64,000 bases of DNA from Salinimicrobium sediminilitoris (lineage in GTDB: Bacteria; Bacteroidota; Bacteroidia; Flavobacteriales; Flavobacteriaceae): NCBI RefSeq assembly GCF_020866905.1, contig NZ_JAIVCC010000013.1, forward strand, positions 1 to 64,000. Reading direction: 5' to 3'. A model generated the notes under the pieces. That model saw only the letters and a list, made by a program, of their open reading frames with translations. It ran no database searches and was not told the origin of the DNA. A program made the translations under genes and the position numbers. Of the stretch, positions 9,575 through 17,029 are shown piece by piece; the stretch's first letter is position 1; every line of letters starts with the position of its first letter.

Positions 9575-9642
9575 AGAGTATTGAGAAGTTAGTTTTGAGT
9601 ATTGAGATATTTACAAACCTGCAGGGTATTTGAATGAAACCG

Positions 9643-9712
9643 CTGTCAGGGCCATAAGCCGCTGACAGGGTTGCGGAAGAACCCTTTCTGGGTTTGGAAC
9701 CCTGAAAGGGTT
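9643..9712. repeat. Double-hairpin intergenic palindromes
   Basis: Two adjacent inverted repeats. The first pairs CTGTCAG (9643-9649) with CTGACAG (9662-9668) and is extended inward by GGC/GCC. The second pairs AACCCTTTC (9680-9688) with GAAAGGGTT (9704-9712) and continues inward as GGGTT/AACCC around a 3-nt loop, with one T-T mismatch. They lie between two convergent genes, upstream of the true terminator, and resemble REP-type palindromes. Confidence 0.55.
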
Positions 9713-9722
9713 GACCTAACTC

Positions 9723-9779
9723 AGAAAAAAACCTCACAGATTTTGAGAATCTGTGAGGTTTGAATAAAAATTTTTTTTT
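9723..9779. terminator. Bidirectional terminator between fbaB and rimO
   Basis: A perfect 13-bp stem (AACCTCACAGATT, 9730-9742, with its complement 9748-9760) and a 5-nt loop. A run of T follows on the + strand (9771-9779) and a run of T follows on the - strand (A tract 9725-9731). It serves the two convergent genes on either side. Confidence 0.85.
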
Positions 9780-9805
9780 ACTGCTTACTAAAGACTGCGC
9801 ACTGC

Positions 9806-11152
9806 CTACTGATTAAAAAGTACCTTCCGCTTAGGCTTTTCCACGTTCGCGTTTACCGGTTCTCCAAAAAGGTCAAAATCGGCAGCATCTGTGATCTTTA
9901 CTTCGTAGAAATCTCCCGTCTTCAGGTAGATCTTCGTCGCGTCGATCAAAACTTCATTATCCACATCGGGGGAATCGTGTTCGGTTCTTCCCACATAGTT
10001 TTCGCCTTCTTTGCGGTCGATAACCACCCTAAAGGTCTTTCCAATTTTCTGCTGATTCAGTTCCCAGGAGATCTGCGACTGAATTTCCATGATCTCATTG
10101 GCTCTCTCCTGCTTCACCTCCTGTGGCACATCATCTTCAAGATTATAAGCATGTGTATTCTCTTCATGAGAATAAGTAAAACAACCAAGACGTTCAAAAC
10201 GCATGTCTTTTACCCACTGCTTCAGCTCTTCAAAATGAGCTTCAGTTTCTCCGGGATACCCAACAATAAGAGTGGTTCTAATTGCCATATCGGGCACCCT
10301 GTTACGGAATTCCTTCAGTAAGTTTGTTGTTTTCTCATGAGTGGTTCCGCGGCGCATTGATTTCAGAAGATCATCAGAAATATGCTGTAACGGAATATCC
10401 AGATAGTTACAAACCTTAGGCTCCCGCTTCATCAGGTCCAGAACATCCATCGGGAAACCGGTTGGGAAAGCATAATGCAACCTTATCCATTCAATTCCCT
10501 CCACCTTCACCAGGTTTTCAAGAAGCTCGGCCAGATTTCGCTTTTTATACAAGTCAAGCCCGTAATAAGTAAGATCCTGCGCAATAAGAATAAGCTCCTT
10601 CACTCCCTGGGCAGCAAGTTTCCTTGCTTCCTCTACCAGGCTTTCAATTGGAGTGGATTTATGCTTTCCGCGCATAAGCGGAATCGCACAAAAAGAACAT
10701 GGGCGGTCACAACCTTCAGCGATCTTGAGGTAAGCATAATTCTTCGGAGTTGTGGTAAGACGTTCCCCTATTAGTTCATGCTTATAATCGGCTTCCAGGG
10801 CGGCAAGAAGTTCGGGCAGCTCGGTAGTTCCAAAGTATTGGTCAACGTTAGGGATCTCTTTTACAAGATCTGGCTTATAGCGTTCACTTAAACAACCGGT
10901 CACAAAAACCTTGTCCACTTCTCCCTGTTCCTTTAATTCTACGTATTCTAAAATGGTATTTACAGACTGTTCTTTTGCGTTGTCAATAAAACCACAGGTG
11001 TTGATCACCACTATATTTCCTTCCTGCTCATGCACTACATCTTTGTTGTTCGCCTTAAGCTGCCCCATAAGGATCTCACTGTCATAGACGTTCTTGCTGC
11101 AGCCAAGGGTGACCACATTGATCCTGTTCTTTTTTAATGACTTTGTTCTCAT
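9806..11152 (-). CDS. rimO: Ribosomal protein S12 methylthiotransferase RimO
   Basis: A radical-SAM enzyme of 448 residues that adds a methylthio group to the conserved aspartate of ribosomal protein S12. Three domains are seen in order: the N-terminal UPF0004 domain with cysteines in VTLGCSKN, VINTCGF and FVTGCLS; the radical SAM core with the cluster motif CDRPCSFCAIP near residue 150; and a C-terminal TRAM domain ending in EVKITDAADFDLFGEPV. SKNVYDSE near the start separates RimO from MiaB. I chose the ATG at 11152 (MRTKSLKKNRINV); an in-frame ATG at 11167 adds only five residues. Confidence 0.95.
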   Translation of the reverse strand: MRTKSLKKNRINVVTLGCSKNVYDSEILMGQLKANNKDVVHEQEGNIVVINTCGFIDNAKEQSVNTILEYVELKEQGEVDKVFVTGCLSERYKPDLVKEIPNVDQYFGTTELPELLAALEADYKHELIGERLTTTPKNYAYLKIAEGCDRPCSFCAIPLMRGKHKSTPIESLVEEARKLAAQGVKELILIAQDLTYYGLDLYKKRNLAELLENLVKVEGIEWIRLHYAFPTGFPMDVLDLMKREPKVCNYLDIPLQHISDDLLKSMRRGTTHEKTTNLLKEFRNRVPDMAIRTTLIVGYPGETEAHFEELKQWVKDMRFERLGCFTYSHEENTHAYNLEDDVPQEVKQERANEIMEIQSQISWELNQQKIGKTFRVVIDRKEGENYVGRTEHDSPDVDNEVLIDATKIYLKTGDFYEVKITDAADFDLFGEPVNANVEKPKRKVLFNQ

Positions 11153-11233
11153 ACTATAGATTTTCACCCGTCAAACCTCACAAGGATCTAAAACTTAAGA
11201 AGTTTCAGAAAATAAGGTCTTTCAAAGCGGGTG

Positions 11234-11241
11234 CAAAGATA
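11234..11241 (-). promoter_or_regulatory. Bacteroidota -7 promoter element of rimO
   Basis: TATCTTTG on the - strand matches TAnnTTTG exactly and is followed by CACC. It lies about 80 bp upstream of the rimO start codon. A TTTG at 14 bp upstream is too close to be a convincing -33 element, so only the -7 box is claimed. Confidence 0.55.
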
Positions 11242-11336
11242 CAACCTAAAATGACAAATCTAACATTCAAGGGTTTAAGCTTTTGAAATTCCCGTATAGC
11301 GAAATCTTTCCTCATGCGAACTATTATCCCAGATCA

Positions 11337-11441
11337 AAGACCCTGAAATAAATTCAGGGTGACGCCATTTCTTTGATTCGTCATGCTGAACTTGTTTCAG
11401 CATCTCATGTTGAAGACCCTGAAATAAATTCAGGGTGACGC
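11337..11441. repeat. Composite intergenic repeat with three hairpins
   Basis: Two identical 29-bp copies (11337-11365 and 11413-11441, 76 bp apart) each contain the hairpin ACCCTGAA-ATAAA-TTCAGGGT followed by GACGC. Between them lies a third hairpin, ATGCTGAA (11383-11390) pairing with TTCAGCAT (11396-11403). All three hairpins share the CTGAA/TTCAG core. The unit sits in the 285-bp gap between rimO and the class IV aminotransferase and contains no reading frame. It looks like a dispersed repeat family rather than a gene. Confidence 0.7.
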
Positions 11442-11452
11442 TTTTTGAGTTC

Positions 11453-12313
11453 CTATCTCCTTGTTCTTTTGATAAATTCCTCCTGCAGGAGTCGTGTAAT
11501 TTCCCCTTTTTGAGAAGTAAATACTTCTTTACCTTCTATGGTCACAGAAGATACAGGAGCGATCTGAGTAGTGGTGCCGGTGAGAAAGATCTCATCTACT
11601 TCTGAAAGTTTGGCGACAGGGAAAGCTTCCTCCTTTAAAGGAATTTCCAGACTATTACAAAGTTCTATCACCACCTTTCTCGTAATGCCGGAGAGGATCT
11701 GCCGGTCTTCGGGATGGGTATATACAACATCATCTTTAACGAAGAAGATCGTGGTATGGGAGCCTTCAGTGAAAACGCCGTTGCGGAATAAAAGGTTTTC
11801 ATCATATCCGGCGGAAATGGCGGCATCATTCGCCATGGTATTTGCAAGTAATGCTGTCGATTTGATATCGCACCTGTGCCAGCGAAGATCTTCGGAAGCC
11901 ATTACTTTCCAGAACCTATTTTTAAAATTAGACAAATCCACCCGGAAAGCATAAAGCAATAAAGTTGGCTCTGCATCTTCGGGAATGAAGTGAGAACGAG
12001 GTGCCTTTCCGCGGGAGATCTGCAGGTAAACTGCAGCATCTTCCGAAGAAAAAGAGGAACGTTTTACCGCCTCCAGCATCAGCCCCTCCAGGATCGAAGC
12101 ATTAAAATCAATACTCATTTCCTGCAGACAATACCTTACCCTTGCCAAATGATCCTGCAGCCGAAAAGGTTTTCCGCTGTAAAAAGGGGTCACCTCATAG
12201 ATCCCATCCCCGAACATGAAAGAACGGTCAAAAACCGAAACAAAAGCGTCTTCAGGTTTTTTCCATTTATCATTCAGGAAAACTTCGGCAGGATAGGTTT
12301 TTTTGTTTTTCAT
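11453..12313 (-). CDS. Class IV aminotransferase, D-amino-acid aminotransferase-like
   Basis: A 286-residue PLP enzyme of fold type IV. The first block FLNDKWKKPEDAFVSVFDRSFMFGDGIYEVTPFYSGKPFRL is the family opening; the PLP lysine lies in CDIKSTALLANTMAND near residue 150, and the conserved glutamate in LFRNGVFTEGSHTTIFFVKD near residue 180. The family includes D-alanine, branched-chain and aminodeoxychorismate enzymes; the YEV..F pattern and the short length favour a D-amino-acid transaminase, but the substrate cannot be fixed from sequence. It lies 46 bp downstream of the glyoxylate aminotransferase gene and may be cotranscribed. Confidence 0.82.
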   Translation of the reverse strand: MKNKKTYPAEVFLNDKWKKPEDAFVSVFDRSFMFGDGIYEVTPFYSGKPFRLQDHLARVRYCLQEMSIDFNASILEGLMLEAVKRSSFSSEDAAVYLQISRGKAPRSHFIPEDAEPTLLLYAFRVDLSNFKNRFWKVMASEDLRWHRCDIKSTALLANTMANDAAISAGYDENLLFRNGVFTEGSHTTIFFVKDDVVYTHPEDRQILSGITRKVVIELCNSLEIPLKEEAFPVAKLSEVDEIFLTGTTTQIAPVSSVTIEGKEVFTSQKGEITRLLQEEFIKRTRR

Positions 12314-12359
12314 TTAAAGGCTTCTTACCAATATTTGTATAAAAAACTCAGCGTCTCAA

Positions 12360-13532
12360 TTATTTAGATCCTAAAAGCACATTTTGAAAAGCCTGCAAGC
12401 TTTTCCCTGAATTTATATCGTGACCCAGTTCTGATAAGGCACGTTCCAAGGCACCCAGAACCGCAATGAGATCATTGGCAGATACCGAGCCCATATGGCC
12501 GATCCGAAAGTACTTAGATTTAATATCTGATAGTAGTCCACCGGCGAGAATCACATCACTTTTGGCTATTTTTGAAAGTAGCGCCGCACCATCTATTCCA
12601 CCTGGATAATAAGCAGCAGTAAGTGTATTAGCTGCTATTTCATTTCTTTCAGGTATTATCTGAAGGTTCAAGGAGGAGATTCCCGCCCGAAAAGCTTTTG
12701 CCAAAATTTGATGCCTTTTTACTCTTTCCTCTACGCCTTCTGCAGCTATGATCTTAAGGCTTGTTTCTAAGGCAACAATTAAATTAACTGCAGGTGTTCC
12801 GAAATACGAAGGTCTTCTTTCTTCATAAGCTTTCATTATTGGCAACCAGTTGTTCCAATCGGCATAATAGTTAGATACAGGCGTTTTTCTTTTTCCCCAG
12901 GCTTCCATAGCTTTCTGCGATGCTACTAGAAGGGCGAGTCCGGGAGGTACACCAATGGCTTTTTGAGATCCTGTTAAAACAACATCGAGCCCCCATTCAT
13001 CCTGATCTATCTCTTCACCCGCAACCGAGCATACACCATCTAAAATACTAAGGGTGTTATATTTTTTGGCTAATTTCGCTATAGGTTTTGGATCTACCAA
13101 TACTCCGGTAGAGGTATCAACATGAGTAATGGTCAAAGCTTTATAATTGTTGGTTTGAAGCTCTTTTTCAACTGCTTCCAAACTCACTACTTCACCTGTG
13201 GGAGCTTCCAGGATGGTAGTGTCAGCACCATAGCGATCCAGTATGTCTTTGAACCTTTGGCCGAAGTATCCTGTGGAGATCACCAATACACGATCCCCTT
13301 GTTCCACTAGATTGGCGGCTGCCATATCCATAGCCAAAGTGCCGGTTCCGGCGACGATAAAAGGTTGGCCTTTTGGAGACTTCCATACTTCTCGCATAAG
13401 CTCAAGGCTGTTCCCAAAAGTCTCTATAAAATCTGGTGCAACATGACTTTGAGTCGGCATTCCCATGGCCTGTAAAACTTCCGGTTCAAATTCTATAGGA
13501 CCGGGAATCATAAGTAGCTTTCTGCCTTTCAT
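12360..13532 (-). CDS. Alanine/serine-glyoxylate aminotransferase family protein
   Basis: A 390-residue class V PLP aminotransferase. Landmarks are MIPGPIEFEPEVLQAM at the start, VAGTGTLAMDMAAANLVEQGDRVLV near residue 60, HVDTSTGVLVDP near residue 137, and the PLP lysine in VVLTGSQKAIGVPPGLALL near residue 190. Enzymes of this group make glycine from glyoxylate using alanine or serine as amino donor. The gene directly follows isocitrate lyase, which makes glyoxylate, so removal of glyoxylate to glycine is the likely job; donor amino acid is not visible. A partly decisive test would be comparison with AGT and SGAT subfamilies. Confidence 0.87.
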   Translation of the reverse strand: MKGRKLLMIPGPIEFEPEVLQAMGMPTQSHVAPDFIETFGNSLELMREVWKSPKGQPFIVAGTGTLAMDMAAANLVEQGDRVLVISTGYFGQRFKDILDRYGADTTILEAPTGEVVSLEAVEKELQTNNYKALTITHVDTSTGVLVDPKPIAKLAKKYNTLSILDGVCSVAGEEIDQDEWGLDVVLTGSQKAIGVPPGLALLVASQKAMEAWGKRKTPVSNYYADWNNWLPIMKAYEERRPSYFGTPAVNLIVALETSLKIIAAEGVEERVKRHQILAKAFRAGISSLNLQIIPERNEIAANTLTAAYYPGGIDGAALLSKIAKSDVILAGGLLSDIKSKYFRIGHMGSVSANDLIAVLGALERALSELGHDINSGKSLQAFQNVLLGSK

Positions 13533-13611
13533 TATTTTCTATTTATCGGATGCTCTAAAATAATAAATGCGATATACCTGGATATCGAATTTATTAATCA
13601 ATTTTATTAAT

Positions 13612-15237
13612 TTATTTATCGAGAACAGGCTCCCGTTCAGTAACAGTTTCATGTTCTTTAAACTGATTACTTGTATTTTTTTCGCCTCCCGCTTTTAAAG
13701 CTTTTTCTCCGGCAAAGAAGCTCTTGTGATCATCTCCAAGATCGGAACCTGCCATACGCTGATGTTTGACACAGGAAACGCCCTTTCGGATTTCCTGTCT
13801 TTGAACCCCTTTTACATATGCTAACATTCCCTCTTCAGAAAAATAACCTGCTGTTAGGTCATTCATGTGAAGGGCAGTTGTGTGATAGGTTGGCAACGTG
13901 ATCAAGTGATGGAAAACCCCTGCTTCTCTTGCAGCATCGATTTGGAATGTTTTAATCTTCCTATCTGCTCTAAAGCATAATTCGGTATCATCATATTCCG
14001 AACACATTAAATTATTTCTGTCATAACCGGTCATATTTTCCCCTTCTGCAAGCATATCATCATAAGCCTGGTGACGGAAGTTTAAGGTCCAGTTAAAAGA
14101 TGGTGAGTTATTGTAAACCAGCTTGGCATTGGGTACAACTTTTTTTACCCTGTTCACCATGTGGGCAATCTGTTTAACATTAGGGGTCGGAGTCTCGATC
14201 CATAGAAGATCTGCTCCATTTTTAAGACTTGTGATACAATCTAATACAACCCTGTCTATGTTTGAACCATCTTTAAATTTATATAAACCATTAGCCAATC
14301 GTACGGGACGCATTAATTTCCCGTCTCTTTTAAGAAGAACATCGTCTTCTTTGGCATCGTTGATTTCAATTTCTTCAGCTTCTATAAAAGCTAAATACTG
14401 AGATGCCAGATCCCCCGGCTCCTGACTTACCGGAAGCTTTTGAGTTAAACCGGCACCTTCGGAATCTGTTCTCGCTACTATAATCCCGTCTTCCACACCT
14501 AATTCTATAAATGCATATCTGATAGCATTTAATTTGGCAATAAAATCTTCATGAGGTACAGTAACCTTTCCATCCTGATGTCCACATTGTTTGGCATCAG
14601 AAACCTGATTTTCGATCTGAATGGCACAAGCTCCGGCCTGGATCATTTTTTTAGCTAATAAATAGGTCGCTTCTTCATTCCCGAAACCGGCGTCAATATC
14701 GGCAATAATAGGAACTACGTGTGTTTCAAAATTATCAATTTGATCCTGCACATCTTCTCCTTTCTCGAGTCTTTTGAAGAGATCGTTTAACTCAATAGCA
14801 TCTGCCTGGCGTAAGAAATCATAAATTTCATTTATTAATGAAGGAACAGCAGTTTTTTCGTGCATGGATTGATCTGGCAGCGGTCCAAATTCTGAACGTA
14901 ACGCAGCAACCATCCACCCGGAAAGATAAAGGTATTTTTTACTGGTAGTTTTGTGATGCTTTTTGACAGCTATCATATTTTGCTGCGCCACAAAACCATG
15001 CCAGCTACCCAAGGACTGGGTGTATTGGGATGGATCTGCGTCATACTCTGCCATATCTTTTCTCATAATGGCCGCTGTATATCTCGCAATATCCAAACCT
15101 GTTCTAAACCTGTTTTGGGTAACCATCCTGGCAGCGCTTTCAGGATTTATTGAATTCCATGTTTCTCCATATTTTTCTTTAAGATTTTTTACAGCCTCTA
15201 ATGCAGAGCTATAATTTGTTTGTGGTTGATTTTTCAT
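13612..15237 (-). CDS. aceA: Isocitrate lyase
   Basis: A 541-residue enzyme that splits isocitrate into glyoxylate and succinate, the first step of the glyoxylate shunt. The active-site cysteine loop is SDAKQCGHQDGKVTVPHEDF near residues 210-230; the KQCGHQDGK form and the length mark the Pseudomonas aeruginosa-type lyases rather than the shorter E. coli type (KKCGH). Metal and substrate regions IIADIDAGFGNEEAT near residue 178 and VYNNSPSFNW near residue 365 are intact. It lies 75 bp after malate synthase on the same strand and is probably in one operon with it. Confidence 0.96.
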   Translation of the reverse strand: MKNQPQTNYSSALEAVKNLKEKYGETWNSINPESAARMVTQNRFRTGLDIARYTAAIMRKDMAEYDADPSQYTQSLGSWHGFVAQQNMIAVKKHHKTTSKKYLYLSGWMVAALRSEFGPLPDQSMHEKTAVPSLINEIYDFLRQADAIELNDLFKRLEKGEDVQDQIDNFETHVVPIIADIDAGFGNEEATYLLAKKMIQAGACAIQIENQVSDAKQCGHQDGKVTVPHEDFIAKLNAIRYAFIELGVEDGIIVARTDSEGAGLTQKLPVSQEPGDLASQYLAFIEAEEIEINDAKEDDVLLKRDGKLMRPVRLANGLYKFKDGSNIDRVVLDCITSLKNGADLLWIETPTPNVKQIAHMVNRVKKVVPNAKLVYNNSPSFNWTLNFRHQAYDDMLAEGENMTGYDRNNLMCSEYDDTELCFRADRKIKTFQIDAAREAGVFHHLITLPTYHTTALHMNDLTAGYFSEEGMLAYVKGVQRQEIRKGVSCVKHQRMAGSDLGDDHKSFFAGEKALKAGGEKNTSNQFKEHETVTEREPVLDK

Positions 15238-15312
15238 AATTTTGTTAGATGTTATTTATTATTAATAATTAGATCCTGTTGATTGTTGCCGCAATCGCAG
15301 GATTGCTTTTTT

Positions 15313-16911
15313 TTAGATGTATTGATATGCGGGGAGGGTTAAGAACTCTTCAAACTTTTCTGCAAGAACCAGTTTGTCAAAGAGCTCTATAGCGAGCTTA
15401 TAGCGGTTGTTCTCATTAGAGTTTCCTCGGTATTCTTTTAAGATTTTTTCTACCTCATCATTCAAAAGGTCGATGTATAATTCCGTATTGAATTTGCGTC
15501 CGTCTTCCAGTACGACTTCGTGCTTTAACCATTGCCATACCTGTGTTCTTGAAATTTCGGCAGTAGCTGCATCTTCCATTAAATTATACAGCGCTACAGC
15601 ACCATGACCTCTCAACCAGGCTTCTGTATATAAAATCCCGACATTGATATTTTTTCTTATCCCGGCTTCCGTAACAGTACCTTTCGGTATTTCCACAAGG
15701 TCTTCTTCGGAAATATTCATGTCTTCACGAGTGACGTGTAATTGATTTGGCATTGGCATGTGTTTGTTAAACTCTGTCAGTGCTACTTCCACTAATGCCG
15801 GATGCGCCACCCATGTACCGTCATGGCCATTTTTAACTTCCCGCTCTTTATCTTTTCTTACTTTTTCTATAGCAGCTGCGTTGGCCTTTTCATCATTTTT
15901 AATAGGAATTTGAGCAGCCATTCCGCCAATAGCATGGATGCCACGTTTATGGCAGCGTTGAATAACTAGCTTGGAATACGCCTCCATGAAAGGAGTGGTC
16001 ATTGTAACCTGGTCACGGTTTGGCACCACAAAATTCGGGTGGTTCCTGAATTTCTTGATGTACGAAAAAATATAATCCCAGCGACCGCAATTGAGCCCTA
16101 CGATATGATCTTTAAGTTCATATATGATCTCGTCTAACTGAAAACTTGCAGTAATGGTCTCAATAAGAACGGTTGCTTTAAAAGTGCCTTTAGGCACTTC
16201 CAGGAATTCCTGGGCAAAAGTGAACACTTCATTCCACCAGCGTGCTTCAGTATAGTGCTCCAACTTTGGAAGATAGAAGTAGGGGGCAGTATTATTCTTC
16301 AACAAGGTTTGCCTGTTGTGGAAAACATACAAACCGAAATCCACAAGACTACCTGAAGTTTCTTCCCCATTGATCAGAATATGTCTTTCATTTAAATGTA
16401 GCCCTCTGGGCCTGACCATTAAAACTGCTGTCTCATTATTTAGGCTGTAAGATTTACCACGATCTGAGTCTACCAGTGAAATTGTTTTATTATTGGCATC
16501 TATAAGATTTTGTTGGCCTTCAATAACATTTTGCCAAGTGGGTGCAGTACTGTCCTCCAGGTCTGCCATAAATGTCCTGGCTCCGGAATTAAGTGCGTTG
16601 ATCACCATCTTTCTGTCTACAGGGCCTGTAATTTCTACCCGTCTGTCCTGTAAATCTTCAGGGGTTTTGCCCGCACTCCAATCACCTTCCCTAATGGATT
16701 TTGTCTCTGGCGGGAATTCAGGCAACTTTCCTTCATCAAAAACCTTTTGCTGGTTTATTCTTTTTTCTAAGAGAGAAAGTCTTTCTCCATTAAATCTTTC
16801 ATGAAGTGCCGCTATAAAATTTAGGGCATTATCTGTCAGGATTTCTGGATAATAATTCTTTACCTCTTCTGAGAATTTTAAAATAGATGTTTTTAAGGTT
16901 TTGGCTTCCAT
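15313..16911 (-). CDS. aceB: Malate synthase A
   Basis: A 532-residue A-type malate synthase that condenses glyoxylate with acetyl-CoA to malate. Key regions are RRVEITGPVDRKMVINALNSGA near residue 87, the catalytic arginine in MVRPRGLHLNERH near residue 165, the magnesium and substrate block IETITASFQLDEIIYEL near residue 250 and the following GLNCGRWDYIFSYIKKF. The C-terminal catalytic aspartate region NLMEDAATAEISR is intact. It is the first gene of the aceB-aceA cluster; its upstream region holds a palindrome and three repeats shared with the divergent regulator gene. Confidence 0.96.
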   Translation of the reverse strand: MEAKTLKTSILKFSEEVKNYYPEILTDNALNFIAALHERFNGERLSLLEKRINQQKVFDEGKLPEFPPETKSIREGDWSAGKTPEDLQDRRVEITGPVDRKMVINALNSGARTFMADLEDSTAPTWQNVIEGQQNLIDANNKTISLVDSDRGKSYSLNNETAVLMVRPRGLHLNERHILINGEETSGSLVDFGLYVFHNRQTLLKNNTAPYFYLPKLEHYTEARWWNEVFTFAQEFLEVPKGTFKATVLIETITASFQLDEIIYELKDHIVGLNCGRWDYIFSYIKKFRNHPNFVVPNRDQVTMTTPFMEAYSKLVIQRCHKRGIHAIGGMAAQIPIKNDEKANAAAIEKVRKDKEREVKNGHDGTWVAHPALVEVALTEFNKHMPMPNQLHVTREDMNISEEDLVEIPKGTVTEAGIRKNINVGILYTEAWLRGHGAVALYNLMEDAATAEISRTQVWQWLKHEVVLEDGRKFNTELYIDLLNDEVEKILKEYRGNSNENNRYKLAIELFDKLVLAEKFEEFLTLPAYQYI

Positions 16912-16931
16912 GGCTTTAATGTTTTACATGA

Positions 16932-17011
16932 CAATATTACAGGAAAGTTTTTTAAAAAACAAGCGAACGTTCGCTAAAACTAAATATTCGCAAATTACTA
17001 AGATTCGCAAA
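16932..17011. promoter_or_regulatory. Operator array and aceB promoter between aceB and its regulator
   Basis: Three TTCGC(A/T)AA units read on the + strand at 16970, 16987 and 17004, exactly 17 bp apart. The first is one arm of a perfect 14-bp palindrome, AGCGAACGTTCGCT (16962-16975). For aceB on the - strand, TAATATTG (about 16932-16939) is one mismatch from the -7 element and CTTG about 20 bp upstream could be the -33 element, so the palindrome would overlap the upstream promoter end. RamB, a related regulator in Corynebacterium, binds a TTTGCAAA-like motif, which is similar to TTCGCAAA. Confidence 0.65.
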
Positions 17012-17017
17012 AATGCC

Positions 17018-17025
17018 TATATTTG
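17018..17025 (+). promoter_or_regulatory. Bacteroidota -7 promoter element of the regulator gene
   Basis: TATATTTG matches TAnnTTTG exactly. It ends 4 bp before the regulator's ATG at 17030, so transcription would start at or next to the start codon. The third TTCGCAAA operator unit (17004-17011) lies just upstream, which would suit autoregulation. Confidence 0.5.
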
Positions 17026-17029
17026 AAAT

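Noticed and set aside
11337-11441. CRISPR array
   Set aside because: Only two repeat copies, with hairpins that share a core and no unique spacers of constant length; no cas genes nearby.
13567-13590. CGATAT/ATATCG inverted repeat between the aminotransferase and aceA
   Set aside because: Short and A/T-rich, no T-run and no link to a regulator; not separable from chance.
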